From an uncultured Ruminococcus sp. (GTDB taxonomy: Bacteria > Bacillota > Clostridia > Oscillospirales > Ruminococcaceae), in contig CACWPL010000002.1 in assembly GCA_902762785.1 (NCBI GenBank), forward strand, positions 62,001-126,000: 64,000 nt of DNA. The letters are read 5' to 3'. The notes under the pieces were generated by a model. The model was not told where the DNA came from. It ran no database searches and saw only the letters and a program-made list of their open reading frames with translations. The position numbers and the translations under genes are program-made. Of this stretch, positions 8,783 to 16,637 are shown piece by piece (positions within the stretch are counted from its first letter, which is position 1; each line of letters begins with the position of its first letter).

Positions 8783-10006
8783 TCAGATCTTCTTGAAAGA
8801 GACCGCTGCGTTGTGACCGCCGAAGCCCAGATTCGAGCAGAGGGCGACCTCCAGCGGGGTCTTGACCGCCTGGTTGGGGGTGTAGTCCAGATCCAGCTCG
8901 GGATCCGGGGTGGTGTAGTGGATGGTCGGCGGCACGGTATCGTTCTGGAGCGCGAGCACGCAGGCGATGCACTCCACAGCGCCGGTGGCGCCGAGCATGT
9001 GGCCGGTCATGGACTTGGTGGAGCTGATGTGCAGCTTTTTGGCGTCCTCACCGAAGGCGAGCTTGAGCGCGGTGGTCTCGGTGGCATCGTTGAGCTTGGT
9101 GGAGGTGCCGTGCGCATTGACATAGACCTTGGAGAGGTCGGTGACGTCCGCGGGCATGGCATCCTTGATGGCCTTGGCGACATAGGTCGCGGCGGGGTCC
9201 GGCGCGGTGATGTGGTGGGCATCGCAGGTGGAGCCGTAGCCGGTGACCTCGGCAAGGATCTTGGCGCCGCGTGCCACGGCATGCTCATATTCCTCGAGCA
9301 CGAGCACGCCCGCGCCCTCGGCCATGATGAAGCCGCTGCGGTCGTTGTCGAAGGGACGGCAGGCCGTCTCCGGGTCGGGGTCGGCGGAGAGCGCCTGGCA
9401 GTTGCCGAAGCCGGCGACGCAGAGCGCATTGATGGCCGCCTCGGCACCGCCGCAGATCATGGCATCGGCATAGCCGTGCAGGATGGTGCGGTAGCCCTCG
9501 CCGACGGCAGTCGTGCCGGTGGCGCAGGCAGTGGAAACGGCGATACAGGGACCGTTGGCCTCCTGCTCGATGGCGATGGAGCCGGCGGCGATGTTATAGA
9601 TCATCTTCGGGACGAAGTGCGGGGAGACCTTGCGGGGCCCCTTCTCGAGCAGGTTCTGGTGGTCGGTGCAGAGGGTGTCGATGCCGCCGACGCCGGAGCC
9701 GAAGACCACGCCGATGCGGTCGGTCTCGACAGTGCCCTTGATGCCGCTCTGCTCCATGGCCTCACGCGATGCGGCGAGCGCATAGAGCGTGAACATATCA
9801 GTGGTGCGGACGGCCTTCTTGCCGAAGATGGCCACAGCGTCGAAGTCCTTGACCTCGCCGGCGACCTTATATTTGGAGTCGGTCACATCGAACTTGGTGA
9901 TGAGACCGATGCCGTTCTTCCCGGCGAACATGGCTTCCTTGAAGGCCTCCACGTTGTTGCCGAGCGGGTTGACGGTACCCATACCGGTGATGACTACTCT
10001 TCTCAT
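8783..10006 (-). CDS. fabF: Beta-ketoacyl-ACP synthase II
   Basis: A 407-residue condensing enzyme that extends acyl-ACP with malonyl-ACP. It begins [10 protein letters not shown] and has the nucleophile region [10 protein letters not shown] and the two catalytic histidine regions [11 protein letters not shown] and [12 protein letters not shown], giving the Cys-His-His triad of FabF/FabB. The reading frame is open further upstream, but ATG 10006 has a strong AAAGGAGG site and matches the family N-terminus. It lies 81 bases after fabG on the minus strand. Confidence 0.96.
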   Translation of the reverse strand: MRRVVITGMGTVNPLGNNVEAFKEAMFAGKNGIGLITKFDVTDSKYKVAGEVKDFDAVAIFGKKAVRTTDMFTLYALAASREAMEQSGIKGTVETDRIGVVFGSGVGGIDTLCTDHQNLLEKGPRKVSPHFVPKMIYNIAAGSIAIEQEANGPCIAVSTACATGTTAVGEGYRTILHGYADAMICGGAEAAINALCVAGFGNCQALSADPDPETACRPFDNDRSGFIMAEGAGVLVLEEYEHAVARGAKILAEVTGYGSTCDAHHITAPDPAATYVAKAIKDAMPADVTDLSKVYVNAHGTSTKLNDATETTALKLAFGEDAKKLHISSTKSMTGHMLGATGAVECIACVLALQNDTVPPTIHYTTPDPELDLDYTPNQAVKTPLEVALCSNLGFGGHNAAVSFKKI

Positions 10007-10086
10007 TGGTCCAATTGCCTCCTTTGGGTGGTGACGGTAAGAGGTACGAGCGGCCACTGCGTTCCCCAGAGAGCAGTGGTGTCCGA

Positions 10087-10821
10087 TCACATCGCCATGC
10101 CGCCGTCTACGCGGATGACCTCGCCGGTGATGAAATCGGACATGGGCGAGGCGAGGAAGAGCGCGAGATCCGCGACCTCCTCCGGCTTGCCGAAGCGCTT
10201 CATGGGGATGGCCTCACGCAGCGCGTCATTGTCCTGGAAAGCGGTGGTCATGCTGGTGGCGATGAAGCCGGGCGCGATGGCATTGACATTGACGCCACGG
10301 GAGGCGAGCTCCTTGGCGGTGGTCTTGGTCAGACCGACGATGCCGGCCTTCGAGGCGGAATAGTTCGCCTGCCCGGGATTGCCGAACAGCCCGGATACCG
10401 AGCTGATGTTGATGATCTTGCCGCTGCGCTTCTTCATGAAGGTGCGGTAGAACTGCTTGATCATGTAAAAGGCGCCCTTCAGGTTGACGCCGATCACGGC
10501 ATCGAAGTCCGCCTCGCTCATCTTCAGGATGAGGTTATCGCGGGTGATGCCGGCATTGTTCACGAGGATGTCCACCGTGCCAAAGTCCGCAAGGATCTGC
10601 TTGCAGACGGCCGCCACCTGCTCGGCATCGGCCACATTGCACTGGTAGCTGCGGCAGGTGACGCCCAGCGCGGCCACGGCCTCGCAGGCGGGAGCTGCCT
10701 TCTCGGCATCGCAGATGTCCACGATCGCGATGTCCGCGCCATTGGCGGCGTACTTCTTCGCGATCTCCAGACCGATGCCCTGTGTGCCGCCCGTTACGAC
10801 GGCGATCTTCCCCTTCAGCAT
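10087..10821 (-). CDS. fabG: 3-oxoacyl-ACP reductase FabG
   Basis: A 244-residue short-chain dehydrogenase that reduces 3-oxoacyl-ACP with NADPH. The cofactor motif TGGTQGIGLEIA is near residue 10, NNAGITRDNLILKM follows, and the catalytic Tyr-Lys pair lies in YSASKAG with the Ser in NISSVSG. The C-terminus MSDFITGEVIRVDGGMAM is characteristic of FabG. It lies 18 bases after fabD. Confidence 0.96.
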   Translation of the reverse strand: MLKGKIAVVTGGTQGIGLEIAKKYAANGADIAIVDICDAEKAAPACEAVAALGVTCRSYQCNVADAEQVAAVCKQILADFGTVDILVNNAGITRDNLILKMSEADFDAVIGVNLKGAFYMIKQFYRTFMKKRSGKIINISSVSGLFGNPGQANYSASKAGIVGLTKTTAKELASRGVNVNAIAPGFIATSMTTAFQDNDALREAIPMKRFGKPEEVADLALFLASPMSDFITGEVIRVDGGMAM

Positions 10822-10839
10822 GTTTCTCTGTCTCCCTTC

Positions 10840-11754
10840 TTATGCACGCAGCATCTCGAGCGTCGCCGCGAGCGACTCCGCGTCCTCGACATGGGCGACC
10901 TTGGCCTCCGGAAGGATCTGGCCGACGAGCTTTTGCAGCGTGGTGCCCACACCGCACTCGATGAACGTATCGAAGCCGTCCTCGGCCATGCGGCGGATCA
11001 GGCGCGTCCACTGGACGGGATGGTCGATCTGCGTGAGCATGGTGCCCTTGACGTCGTCCGTGTAGGGCGCAGCGGTCGCGTTGGCGTAGACGGGGATCTG
11101 CGGCGTCTGGAGCGCGAAGCCCTCGAGCGCCTTCCCGAACGGCTCGACAGCGGCCGTCATGTAGGGCGAATGGAACGCACCGCTCACCGCGAGCATGACG
11201 CCGCGGCCCTTTGCCGCCTTGACGTCCTTGCCGAGCGCCTCGAGCTGTGCCTTATCGCCGGAGCAGACGAGCTGCACCGGGGAATTGTAGTTGACCGGCC
11301 ATACCTTATCATAGGGCTTGGCCAGCTCCTCGACCTGCTCGGTGGGGAGCTTGACGACGGCCATCATCGCGCACTCGATGCCCTCGGAGGCCTTGGCCAT
11401 CTCGGCACCGCGGCGTGCGGCGATCGAAAAGCCGTCGGCATACGAGAAGGCGCCGCCGAGCGCGAGCGCCGGGATCTCGCCGAGCGAGAAGCCCGCAAGG
11501 CCCTCCGGCTCGATGCCGTTCTCCTTGAGGGCGAGCGCGGCAGCGAGGTCGGTCAGGAAGAGGCAGGGCTGGGTGTTCTGGGTCTGCTTGAGGTCGTTGC
11601 CGTCGCCCTCGAACATCTGCGCGAGCGTGCCCGGGCGGGACGCCTCTGCCGCGTCGAAGAGCGCCTTGACGGCCGGATAGGTCTCATACAGCGCCTGGCC
11701 CATGCCCACATGCTGGGCACCCTGGCCGGAGAAAACGAATGCTACTTTACCCAT
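10840..11754 (-). CDS. fabD: Malonyl-CoA:ACP transacylase
   Basis: A 304-residue transacylase that loads malonyl groups onto ACP. It opens with VAFVFSGQGAQHVGMG and has the catalytic serine in GFSLGEIPAL and the catalytic His region SGAFHSPYM. Its start overlaps the end of fabK by 13 bases, which indicates coupled translation. Confidence 0.96.
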   Translation of the reverse strand: MGKVAFVFSGQGAQHVGMGQALYETYPAVKALFDAAEASRPGTLAQMFEGDGNDLKQTQNTQPCLFLTDLAAALALKENGIEPEGLAGFSLGEIPALALGGAFSYADGFSIAARRGAEMAKASEGIECAMMAVVKLPTEQVEELAKPYDKVWPVNYNSPVQLVCSGDKAQLEALGKDVKAAKGRGVMLAVSGAFHSPYMTAAVEPFGKALEGFALQTPQIPVYANATAAPYTDDVKGTMLTQIDHPVQWTRLIRRMAEDGFDTFIECGVGTTLQKLVGQILPEAKVAHVEDAESLAATLEMLRA

Positions 11755-12692
11755 GCCGCCGCTCCTTTCAGGCAGTCCTCTGCCTCCTGCATGATCTCGT
11801 GGATGATCTCCTCACAGGTCTGCTCCTTCTTGACCAGACCGGAGATCTGTCCCGCAAGGACGCTGCCGTTCTTGACATCGCCCTCCACGGCCGCGCGCCG
11901 CAGCGAGCCGGCGCCGAGGTCGGCGATGCTCTCCGGCGTGGCCTCCGGGGCGTACTCCTGCTTGACGAAATTGCGGGTGAAGGTGTTCTTGATGCCGCGG
12001 CAGGTGTTCCCGCCAAAGCGGCGGCCCGTCACCTGCGTGGAGATGTCCTTGGCGCCGAGCACCATGTCCTTGTAGTTCTGGTGGACGCCGCACTCCTTGG
12101 CGACCAGGAACCGCGTGCCCATCTGCACGCCGGACGCACCCAGCATGAGGGCAGCGGCGATGCCTCTGCCGTCACCGATGCCGCCGGCCGCGAGCACGGG
12201 GATGGAGACCGCGTCGGCCACCTGGGGCACGAGCGCCATCGTGGTCAGCTCACCGATATGGCCGCCGGACTCCTGTCCCTCGGCGATGACGGCGTCTGCC
12301 CCGGCCTTCTCCGCCATCTTCGCCATGGATACCGAGGCGATGACGGGGATGACCTTGATGCCGGCCTCCTTCCAGAGCGGGATATAGGGCGAAGCGCTGC
12401 CGGCACCGGTGGTGACGACCGCGGGCTTCTCCTCGGCACAGACCTGTGCGCACTCCGCAGCGAAGGGGCTCATCAGCATGATATTCACACCAAAGGGCTT
12501 ATCTGTGAGCTCTCTGGCGATATGGATCTGTTCTCTGACATAGTCGGCGTTCGCGTTCATAGCCGAGATGATGCCAAGACCGCCGGCATTGGAGACCGCT
12601 GCGGCAAGCTTGCCGTCAGCGATCCATGCCATGCCGCCCTGGAACACGGGGAACGCGATCCCCAGCATGTCACAAATAGGCGACTTCACCAT
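11742..12692 (-). CDS. fabK: Enoyl-ACP reductase FabK (FMN-dependent)
   Basis: A 316-residue nitronate-monooxygenase-fold flavoprotein. FabK performs the last reduction of each elongation cycle and replaces FabI in many Firmicutes. Motifs seen are FPVFQGGMAWIADGKLAAAV, AGGLGIISA, EGQESGGHIGELTTM and VLAAGGIGDGRGIAAAL, all around the FMN site. Its position between acpP and fabD is the classic one. The presence of FabK predicts low sensitivity to FabI-directed inhibitors, unless a FabI is encoded elsewhere. Confidence 0.95.
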   Translation of the reverse strand: MVKSPICDMLGIAFPVFQGGMAWIADGKLAAAVSNAGGLGIISAMNANADYVREQIHIARELTDKPFGVNIMLMSPFAAECAQVCAEEKPAVVTTGAGSASPYIPLWKEAGIKVIPVIASVSMAKMAEKAGADAVIAEGQESGGHIGELTTMALVPQVADAVSIPVLAAGGIGDGRGIAAALMLGASGVQMGTRFLVAKECGVHQNYKDMVLGAKDISTQVTGRRFGGNTCRGIKNTFTRNFVKQEYAPEATPESIADLGAGSLRRAAVEGDVKNGSVLAGQISGLVKKEQTCEEIIHEIMQEAEDCLKGAAAWVK

Positions 12693-12695
12693 TGC

Positions 12696-12923
12696 TTACG
12701 CCTCGCCGGTCAGCTTCTCAACAGCCTCTACCAGCTTGCCGACAGTGGTGATCTCCGGAGACGGGGTGAACTCGATGTCGAAGGCATCCTCGAGGTCCAT
12801 GGCCATCTCGGTCATGTCGAGGGAATCGATACCCAGGTCGGAGAACTTGGTGTCGAGAGTGATCTCGGCAGCGTCGGTGTCGGTGCTCTCAGCGAGCATC
12901 TCGATGATCTTGTCCTTTACCAT
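12696..12923 (-). CDS. acpP: Acyl carrier protein
   Basis: A 75-residue acidic ACP. The phosphopantetheine site is Ser34 in the LGIDSLDMTEM motif. It carries the growing acyl chain between the Fab enzymes. It starts 75 bases after fabH and abuts fabK, with 3 bases between. Confidence 0.97.
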   Translation of the reverse strand: MVKDKIIEMLAESTDTDAAEITLDTKFSDLGIDSLDMTEMAMDLEDAFDIEFTPSPEITTVGKLVEAVEKLTGEA

Positions 12924-12998
12924 TGTCTTTACTCCTTTTTTGTGATATAATATATGTGAACGGGACGGACGCCCCGTTTACAACGAAACGTTCCTGCC

Positions 12999-13955
12999 TC
13001 AATACTCGATCAGGCAGGCCATATTGGAGAGGCCGCCGCCGAACGCGCAGAGGATGATCTTGTCCCCTCTGTGGAGCTGGCCGCTCTCCTTGAGCTCGTG
13101 CAGCGCGATCGGCACGGACGCGCTCGAGGTGTTGCCGTACTTCTCGATGTTCACGAACATCTTGGCAGGGTCGATGCCCAGGCGCTTCGAGGCGAAGTCG
13201 ATGATGCGCACGTTGGCCTGATGCGGCACGATCCATGCGATGTCGTCGATGGTCAGATGATTGCGCTCGAGCAGCGCCGTGATGTCGGACGAGATGGCCG
13301 ATACCGCGTACTTGAAGGTCTCCTGTCCCTTCATGTGGATGTAGGGGGAGTCCTGCTCGCGGTCGAAGAAGGGCGAGGTGCCCGGGAAATGCGGGATCTT
13401 GATGACGTCGTCGCCGCCCTTGACGGTCAGCACGGAGTCGAGGTAGCCCTCGCCGCGCTCGAGCACGGCCGCGCCGGAGCCGTCACCGAAGATGACGCAG
13501 GTGCTGCGGTCGGTCCAGTCGAGGATGCCGCTCATGCGCTCACAGCCGACGACCAGGATCTTCTGGTAGTCCTTATGCAGGGCGAAGAACGCCGCCGCCG
13601 TCTCGAGCAGATAGAGGAACGCGGCGCAGGCAGCGTTGATCTCCATCGCCGGGCAGGTGGCGCCGATGCGATGCTGGATCATGGTGGCCATGGAGGGGGA
13701 CACGGTCTCGCCGCTGACAGAGGCGGCCAGGATCATGTCGAGCTCCTCGACCTTGACACCGGCGTCTGCGAGCGCGGCCTGTGCGGCCTTCGCGCCCATC
13801 TCCGACGTCCACTCGTTCTCCGAGATGCGGCGCTCCTTGACGCCGACACGCTTGGTGATCCACTCGTCATTGGTCTCGACGATCTGGGCAAGATCGTCAT
13901 TCGTCACTGCCTTGGGCGGTACATACATGCCCGTACCGAGAATGCGAAAACTCAT
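12999..13955 (-). CDS. fabH: Beta-ketoacyl-ACP synthase III
   Basis: A 318-residue initiating condensing enzyme that joins an acyl-CoA primer to malonyl-ACP. The nucleophile is Cys110 (EINAACAAFLY); the other catalytic residues are in VPHQANVRI (His) and EKYGNTSSAS (Asn). The N-terminal ILGTGMYVPPKAVTNDDLA is typical. It is the first gene of the operon, preceded by a candidate promoter with a palindromic operator. Confidence 0.96.
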   Translation of the reverse strand: MSFRILGTGMYVPPKAVTNDDLAQIVETNDEWITKRVGVKERRISENEWTSEMGAKAAQAALADAGVKVEELDMILAASVSGETVSPSMATMIQHRIGATCPAMEINAACAAFLYLLETAAAFFALHKDYQKILVVGCERMSGILDWTDRSTCVIFGDGSGAAVLERGEGYLDSVLTVKGGDDVIKIPHFPGTSPFFDREQDSPYIHMKGQETFKYAVSAISSDITALLERNHLTIDDIAWIVPHQANVRIIDFASKRLGIDPAKMFVNIEKYGNTSSASVPIALHELKESGQLHRGDKIILCAFGGGLSNMACLIEY

Positions 13956-13982
13956 GGATGAAAGCCTCCCATTGTAATGATA

Positions 13983-14004
13983 GTGTCCACTAAATTAGTG
14001 ACAC
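13983..14004 (-). promoter_or_regulatory. Palindromic operator candidate at the fab promoter
   Basis: The arms GTGTC-C-ACTA (13983-13992) and TAGTGACAC (13996-14004) form an inverted repeat centred on AAT with one extra C. On the minus strand it lies just upstream of a possible -10 (TATCAT), within 50 bases of the fabH start. The layout fits a repressor of fatty-acid synthesis such as FapR or a MarR-type FabT/FabR, but the sequence does not match a consensus I can name with certainty. Confidence 0.45.
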
Positions 14005-14017
14005 AGACGGATCGTTC

Positions 14018-14103
14018 GTTACATTTTGGACTGCCAAAATAAGGGGCGCCGCGCCGCCGACTTTTGGCAGATCTGACGAAGCGGCGGGGATGTAACATTT
14101 TGG
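14018..14103. promoter_or_regulatory. Direct repeat in the divergent fabH / ECF sigma intergenic region
   Basis: GTTACATTTTGG (14018-14029) and GTAACATTTTGG (14092-14103) are near-identical 12-mers 74 bases apart. The second ends 45 bases before the ECF sigma start and contains the AAC core common in ECF -35 elements. Between them CTGCCAAAA and TTTTGGCAG form an inverted repeat. These may be sites for the adjacent ECF factor or another regulator; this is inference. Confidence 0.35.
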
Positions 14104-14148
14104 CCGCTCGTGATACTAACCTTACAGAACAGAAAGAAGAGGTGCAGG

Positions 14149-14661
14149 ATGGACCAGGGATTTGAAGCTTTGTATGAAGCGTATTTTCCGCGGATATACG
14201 CCTTTCTCCTAAAGCTGACCGAGGACCGCGACCTGGCCGAGGAGCTGACGCAGGAGACCTTTTATCAGGCCTTCGTGTCGTTCCACCGGTTCCGGGGCGA
14301 AAGCGATGTGTTCACATGGCTCGCCTCGATCGGCAAGCATACTTATTATAGACACCTGCGCCGCAGCCGTCACCAGACCGAGAGCCTGGATGCGGGGGCG
14401 CTCGCGGAGATGTTCGAGGTCGAGGCGACGGAGCATCCCGCCGAGACGGTCGAGCGCCGTCTCCAGGCGGAGGCCGCGCGCCATGCGCTCGAGGAGCTGC
14501 CGCAAAAGTACCGCGATGTGTTCATCCTGCGCGTCTACGCCGAGATGAGCTACGCCCAGATCGGGCAGGCATTGCAGATCAGTGAGAATTCCGCGAGAGT
14601 GGTCTATTACCGGGCCAAGAAGATGTTGATGGAGGCGATGAAGGATGGAAATGACGTGTGA
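14149..14661 (+). CDS. ECF RNA polymerase sigma factor
   Basis: A 170-residue extracytoplasmic-function sigma factor. Region 2 covers about residues 5-75 (ALYEAYFPRIYAFLLKLT, then EELTQETFYQAF), and region 4 covers about 115-165 (LEELPQKYRDVFILRVY, then MSYAQIGQALQISENSARV), including the HTH that reads the -35 element. A GTG at 14110 is in frame but has no ribosome site; ATG 14149 follows AGAGGTG at 5 bases. The gene overlaps the anti-sigma gene by 17 bases, so the pair is co-translated. The regulon cannot be inferred beyond the possible repeats in its own upstream region. Confidence 0.92.
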   Translation: MDQGFEALYEAYFPRIYAFLLKLTEDRDLAEELTQETFYQAFVSFHRFRGESDVFTWLASIGKHTYYRHLRRSRHQTESLDAGALAEMFEVEATEHPAETVERRLQAEAARHALEELPQKYRDVFILRVYAEMSYAQIGQALQISENSARVVYYRAKKMLMEAMKDGNDV

Positions 14662-14995
14662 TGTGATCCGTGACCTTGCAGAGCTCTATAAGGAGAAGCT
14701 CGTGAGCAAGGAAAGTATGCAGACGATCCGGGAGCATCTGCGCACCTGTGAGGCCTGCCGCCGGTATTATAAGGAATACGACAGCGTGCGTCAGGCCGCC
14801 CCTGTGCCGACCCGCGTGCGGGAGGACAGCGACCTGATGGGGATGGAGCGCCGCACCTGGCAGCACCTCTCCGAGCGGATGCGCCGCCGCCGGACGCTCT
14901 CGATCATCGGCACAGGCGCCGTGATCGGGGCGGGCTCGATCATGATGGCCATCGGCCTGGTCATGGTCACGAAGTCGATGCACCGTCCCGGCTAA
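14645..14995 (+). CDS. Zinc-finger (zf-HC2) membrane anti-sigma factor
   Basis: A 116-residue protein. Its N-terminal zinc-binding anti-sigma domain has the HLRTCEAC motif (His-x3-Cys-x2-Cys), with an upstream Cys in MTCDVI. One transmembrane helix lies near the C-terminus (SIIGTGAVIGAGSIMMAIGL), leaving almost no extracellular domain, so a signal must act on the membrane part or through a partner. It overlaps the ECF gene and is predicted to hold that factor inactive at the membrane. Confidence 0.87.
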   Translation: MEMTCDVIRDLAELYKEKLVSKESMQTIREHLRTCEACRRYYKEYDSVRQAAPVPTRVREDSDLMGMERRTWQHLSERMRRRRTLSIIGTGAVIGAGSIMMAIGLVMVTKSMHRPG

Positions 14996-15010
14996 GACCG
15001 GGGCGGAGGG

Positions 15011-15050
15011 GATACGAAAAACGGCACAGCCGGCGCTCGCCTGCTGTGCC
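15011..15050 (-). terminator. Distal terminator of the tRNA-Arg unit
   Basis: GGCACAGC (15023-15030) and GCTGTGCC (15043-15050) form an 8-bp stem, followed on the minus strand by GTTTTTCG. It backs up the terminator next to it. Confidence 0.65.
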
Positions 15051-15091
15051 AAATAAAAGCACCTGCGTCCGGGCGTGCCGATCGCAGGTGC
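15051..15091 (-). terminator. Terminator just downstream of tRNA-Arg
   Basis: GCACCTGCG (15059-15067) and CGCAGGTGC (15083-15091) form a 9-bp stem, followed on the minus strand by TTTTATTT. Confidence 0.8.
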
Positions 15092-15101
15092 AGTATTGGA
15101 G

Positions 15102-15175
15102 CGTGCCTGAAGGGACTCGAACCCCCGACCTACTGGTTCGTAGCCAGTCACTCTATCCAGCTGAGCTACAGGCAC
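15102..15175 (-). tRNA. tRNA-Arg (anticodon ACG)
   Basis: A 74-nt cloverleaf on the minus strand. The acceptor stem GTGCCTG pairs with CAGGCAC, the D arm contains AGCTGGATAGAG, the anticodon stem-loop is ACTGG-CTACGAA-CCAGT with anticodon ACG, and the T arm contains GGGGGTTCGAGTCCC. CCA is not encoded. ACG would be modified to ICG to read CGU, CGC and CGA. Confidence 0.95.
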
Positions 15176-15193
15176 ATCTACTCAACGAAAATT

Positions 15194-15222
15194 ATTATAC
15201 CACAAAAAAGCGAGATCGTCAA
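15194..15222 (-). promoter_or_regulatory. Promoter of tRNA-Arg
   Basis: On the minus strand TTGACG and TATAAT are 17 bases apart, about 20 bases upstream of the tRNA 5' end. Confidence 0.85.
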
Positions 15223-15306
15223 GCGTTTTTTCAAAAAAATTTTCCCGTCCTGCCTCTAGGATAGCGAAAACGGCGATATATCGAGATACATCTATTGAAA
15301 AAAGAC

Positions 15307-15345
15307 GTAAAAAAGGCCGATGCCCCGGTGAGCGCCGGGGCATCG
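15307..15345 (-). terminator. Terminator of hpf
   Basis: CGATGCCCCGG (15318-15328) and CCGGGGCATCG (15335-15345) form an 11-bp stem with a 6-base loop. On the minus strand it is followed by GCCTTTTTTAC. Confidence 0.88.
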
Positions 15346-15396
15346 TAAGAAGAGAAAAATACGGTAAACAGCAATGGGATCGTGTGAAAAGGGAGG

Positions 15397-15921
15397 TCAG
15401 GACCTGTCCGGCTCGAGCACGGCGTAGCCCTCGTCCTCGCGCTTGTAGACCACGTTGATGTCGCCGGTGGCGGCGTTCTGGAACATGAAGAAGTTATGGC
15501 CGAGCATATCCATCTGGAGGATGGCCTCCTCGGGGGACATGGGGCGCATACGGAACTTCTTGGTGCGCAGTACCGTGATGTCGGCCTCCTCGACCGTATC
15601 CTGGAACTCCTGCTTGAAGGCGTTGTCCTTGAGCTTCTTCTCGAGGCGGGTCTTGTTGCGGCGGATCTGCCGGATGATCTTGTCGATGGCAGCGTCGAGC
15701 GCGTCGGACTTGTCCTTCGCGGTCTGCTCGGCGCGGAAGAGCATCTGCTCATAGCGAACGGTGAGCTCGAGATCGATCATCCCGCGGCGCTCCGTGAGCA
15801 TGATCTTGGCCTCGGCCTCGTTACCGAAAAACTTGTCGAGCTTGGCGTCGAGCCGCTCCTGTGCATAGTCCGTAAAGGATCGCGAGATCTGCATCTTCTT
15901 GGCATTTACTGTAACATTCAA
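15397..15921 (-). CDS. hpf: Ribosome hibernation promoting factor, long form
   Basis: A 174-residue protein. The N-terminal S30AE domain (about 1-100) binds the decoding region of the 30S subunit. The C-terminal domain (about 115-174, KKFRMRPMSPEEAILQMDM, then FFMFQNAATGDINVVYKRED) is the dimerisation domain of long HPF, which joins two ribosomes into inactive 100S particles in starvation. It is a single-gene unit with its own promoter and terminator. Confidence 0.95.
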   Translation of the reverse strand: MNVTVNAKKMQISRSFTDYAQERLDAKLDKFFGNEAEAKIMLTERRGMIDLELTVRYEQMLFRAEQTAKDKSDALDAAIDKIIRQIRRNKTRLEKKLKDNAFKQEFQDTVEEADITVLRTKKFRMRPMSPEEAILQMDMLGHNFFMFQNAATGDINVVYKREDEGYAVLEPDRS

Positions 15922-15967
15922 AATGGGTTCCTCCTTTACTGCGGGGACTAGCCCCTTTGTATCTCTT

Positions 15968-15996
15968 ATTATAACATATCCCTAAAAAGATCGCAA
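15968..15996 (-). promoter_or_regulatory. Promoter of hpf
   Basis: On the minus strand TTGCGA and TATAAT are separated by 17 bases, about 45 bases upstream of the start codon. Confidence 0.75.
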
Positions 15997-16065
15997 GCGT
16001 TTTCGGAAATTTTATAAATATCCATAAATGCGGGCCTGAAAATTTGGTGAAGATGCAGAAAAACC

Positions 16066-16094
16066 TTGCGAAAGATGTCTGTATGTATTATAAT
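16066..16094 (+). promoter_or_regulatory. Promoter of the FHA-FtsW-PBP operon
   Basis: TTGCGA (16066-16071) and TATAAT (16089-16094) are 17 bases apart. The elements are the same as those of the divergent hpf promoter. The leader before the FHA start is about 45 bases. Confidence 0.78.
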
Positions 16095-16145
16095 AGAAAG
16101 GCGGCCTTGGTGCCGCATCTGTCAAAAAAGAAAGGAGCCTACGCT

Positions 16146-16637
16146 ATGTCCGAGCTGTTATCCTACCTATCCTCGCTGGACGTGCCGGATCTGGTCCTGT
16201 GCGCGGTCGCGGTGGTCTTTTTGGACGTGTTCGCGCTGGCGATCGTCATCAAGGCCTCGCAGGAGGCGAAGCTCTGCCGCAAGCGCTGGGAGCATGTCTC
16301 CGCCGGCATGGAGCTGCGCGCGGGCGGCGAGACCTGGCCGCTCGAGGCCGATGAGATCCTGCTGGGACGCCACGTCTCCGCGGACATCCGTTTCCTGGAT
16401 TCGTCCGTCTCGCGCTATCACGCGGTCATGACCGTCACCGGCGGCGTCTGGAGCATCACCGACCTCGATTCCCGCGCCGGGACCTTCGTCAACGACCGCC
16501 GCGTCAAGCAGTCCCCCCTGCACGCCGGGGACATCATCCGTCTCGGCGGCACAGAGATGGTGCTCTGTCCGCACGATGCCCCCCGTCCCGGGGAGGCAGT
16601 CCCGAAGAAGAAGAAAGGAGGCCGACGCCGTGTTTAA
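16146..16637 (+). CDS. Membrane-anchored FHA domain protein
   Basis: A 163-residue protein with one N-terminal transmembrane helix (about residues 14-37) followed by a forkhead-associated domain, a phosphothreonine-binding module. Conserved FHA residues are visible in LLGRHVSADIRF (Gly-Arg), SVSRYHAVM (Ser-Arg-x-His) and SRAGTFVNDRRV (the Asn loop). The reading frame is open from 16044, but ATG 16146 follows AAAGGAG. It overlaps the next gene by 8 bases. The location suggests it links threonine phosphorylation to wall synthesis, as FhaB-type proteins do in Actinobacteria. No Ser/Thr kinase is in this window. Confidence 0.87.
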   Translation: MSELLSYLSSLDVPDLVLCAVAVVFLDVFALAIVIKASQEAKLCRKRWEHVSAGMELRAGGETWPLEADEILLGRHVSADIRFLDSSVSRYHAVMTVTGGVWSITDLDSRAGTFVNDRRVKQSPLHAGDIIRLGGTEMVLCPHDAPRPGEAVPKKKKGGRRRV

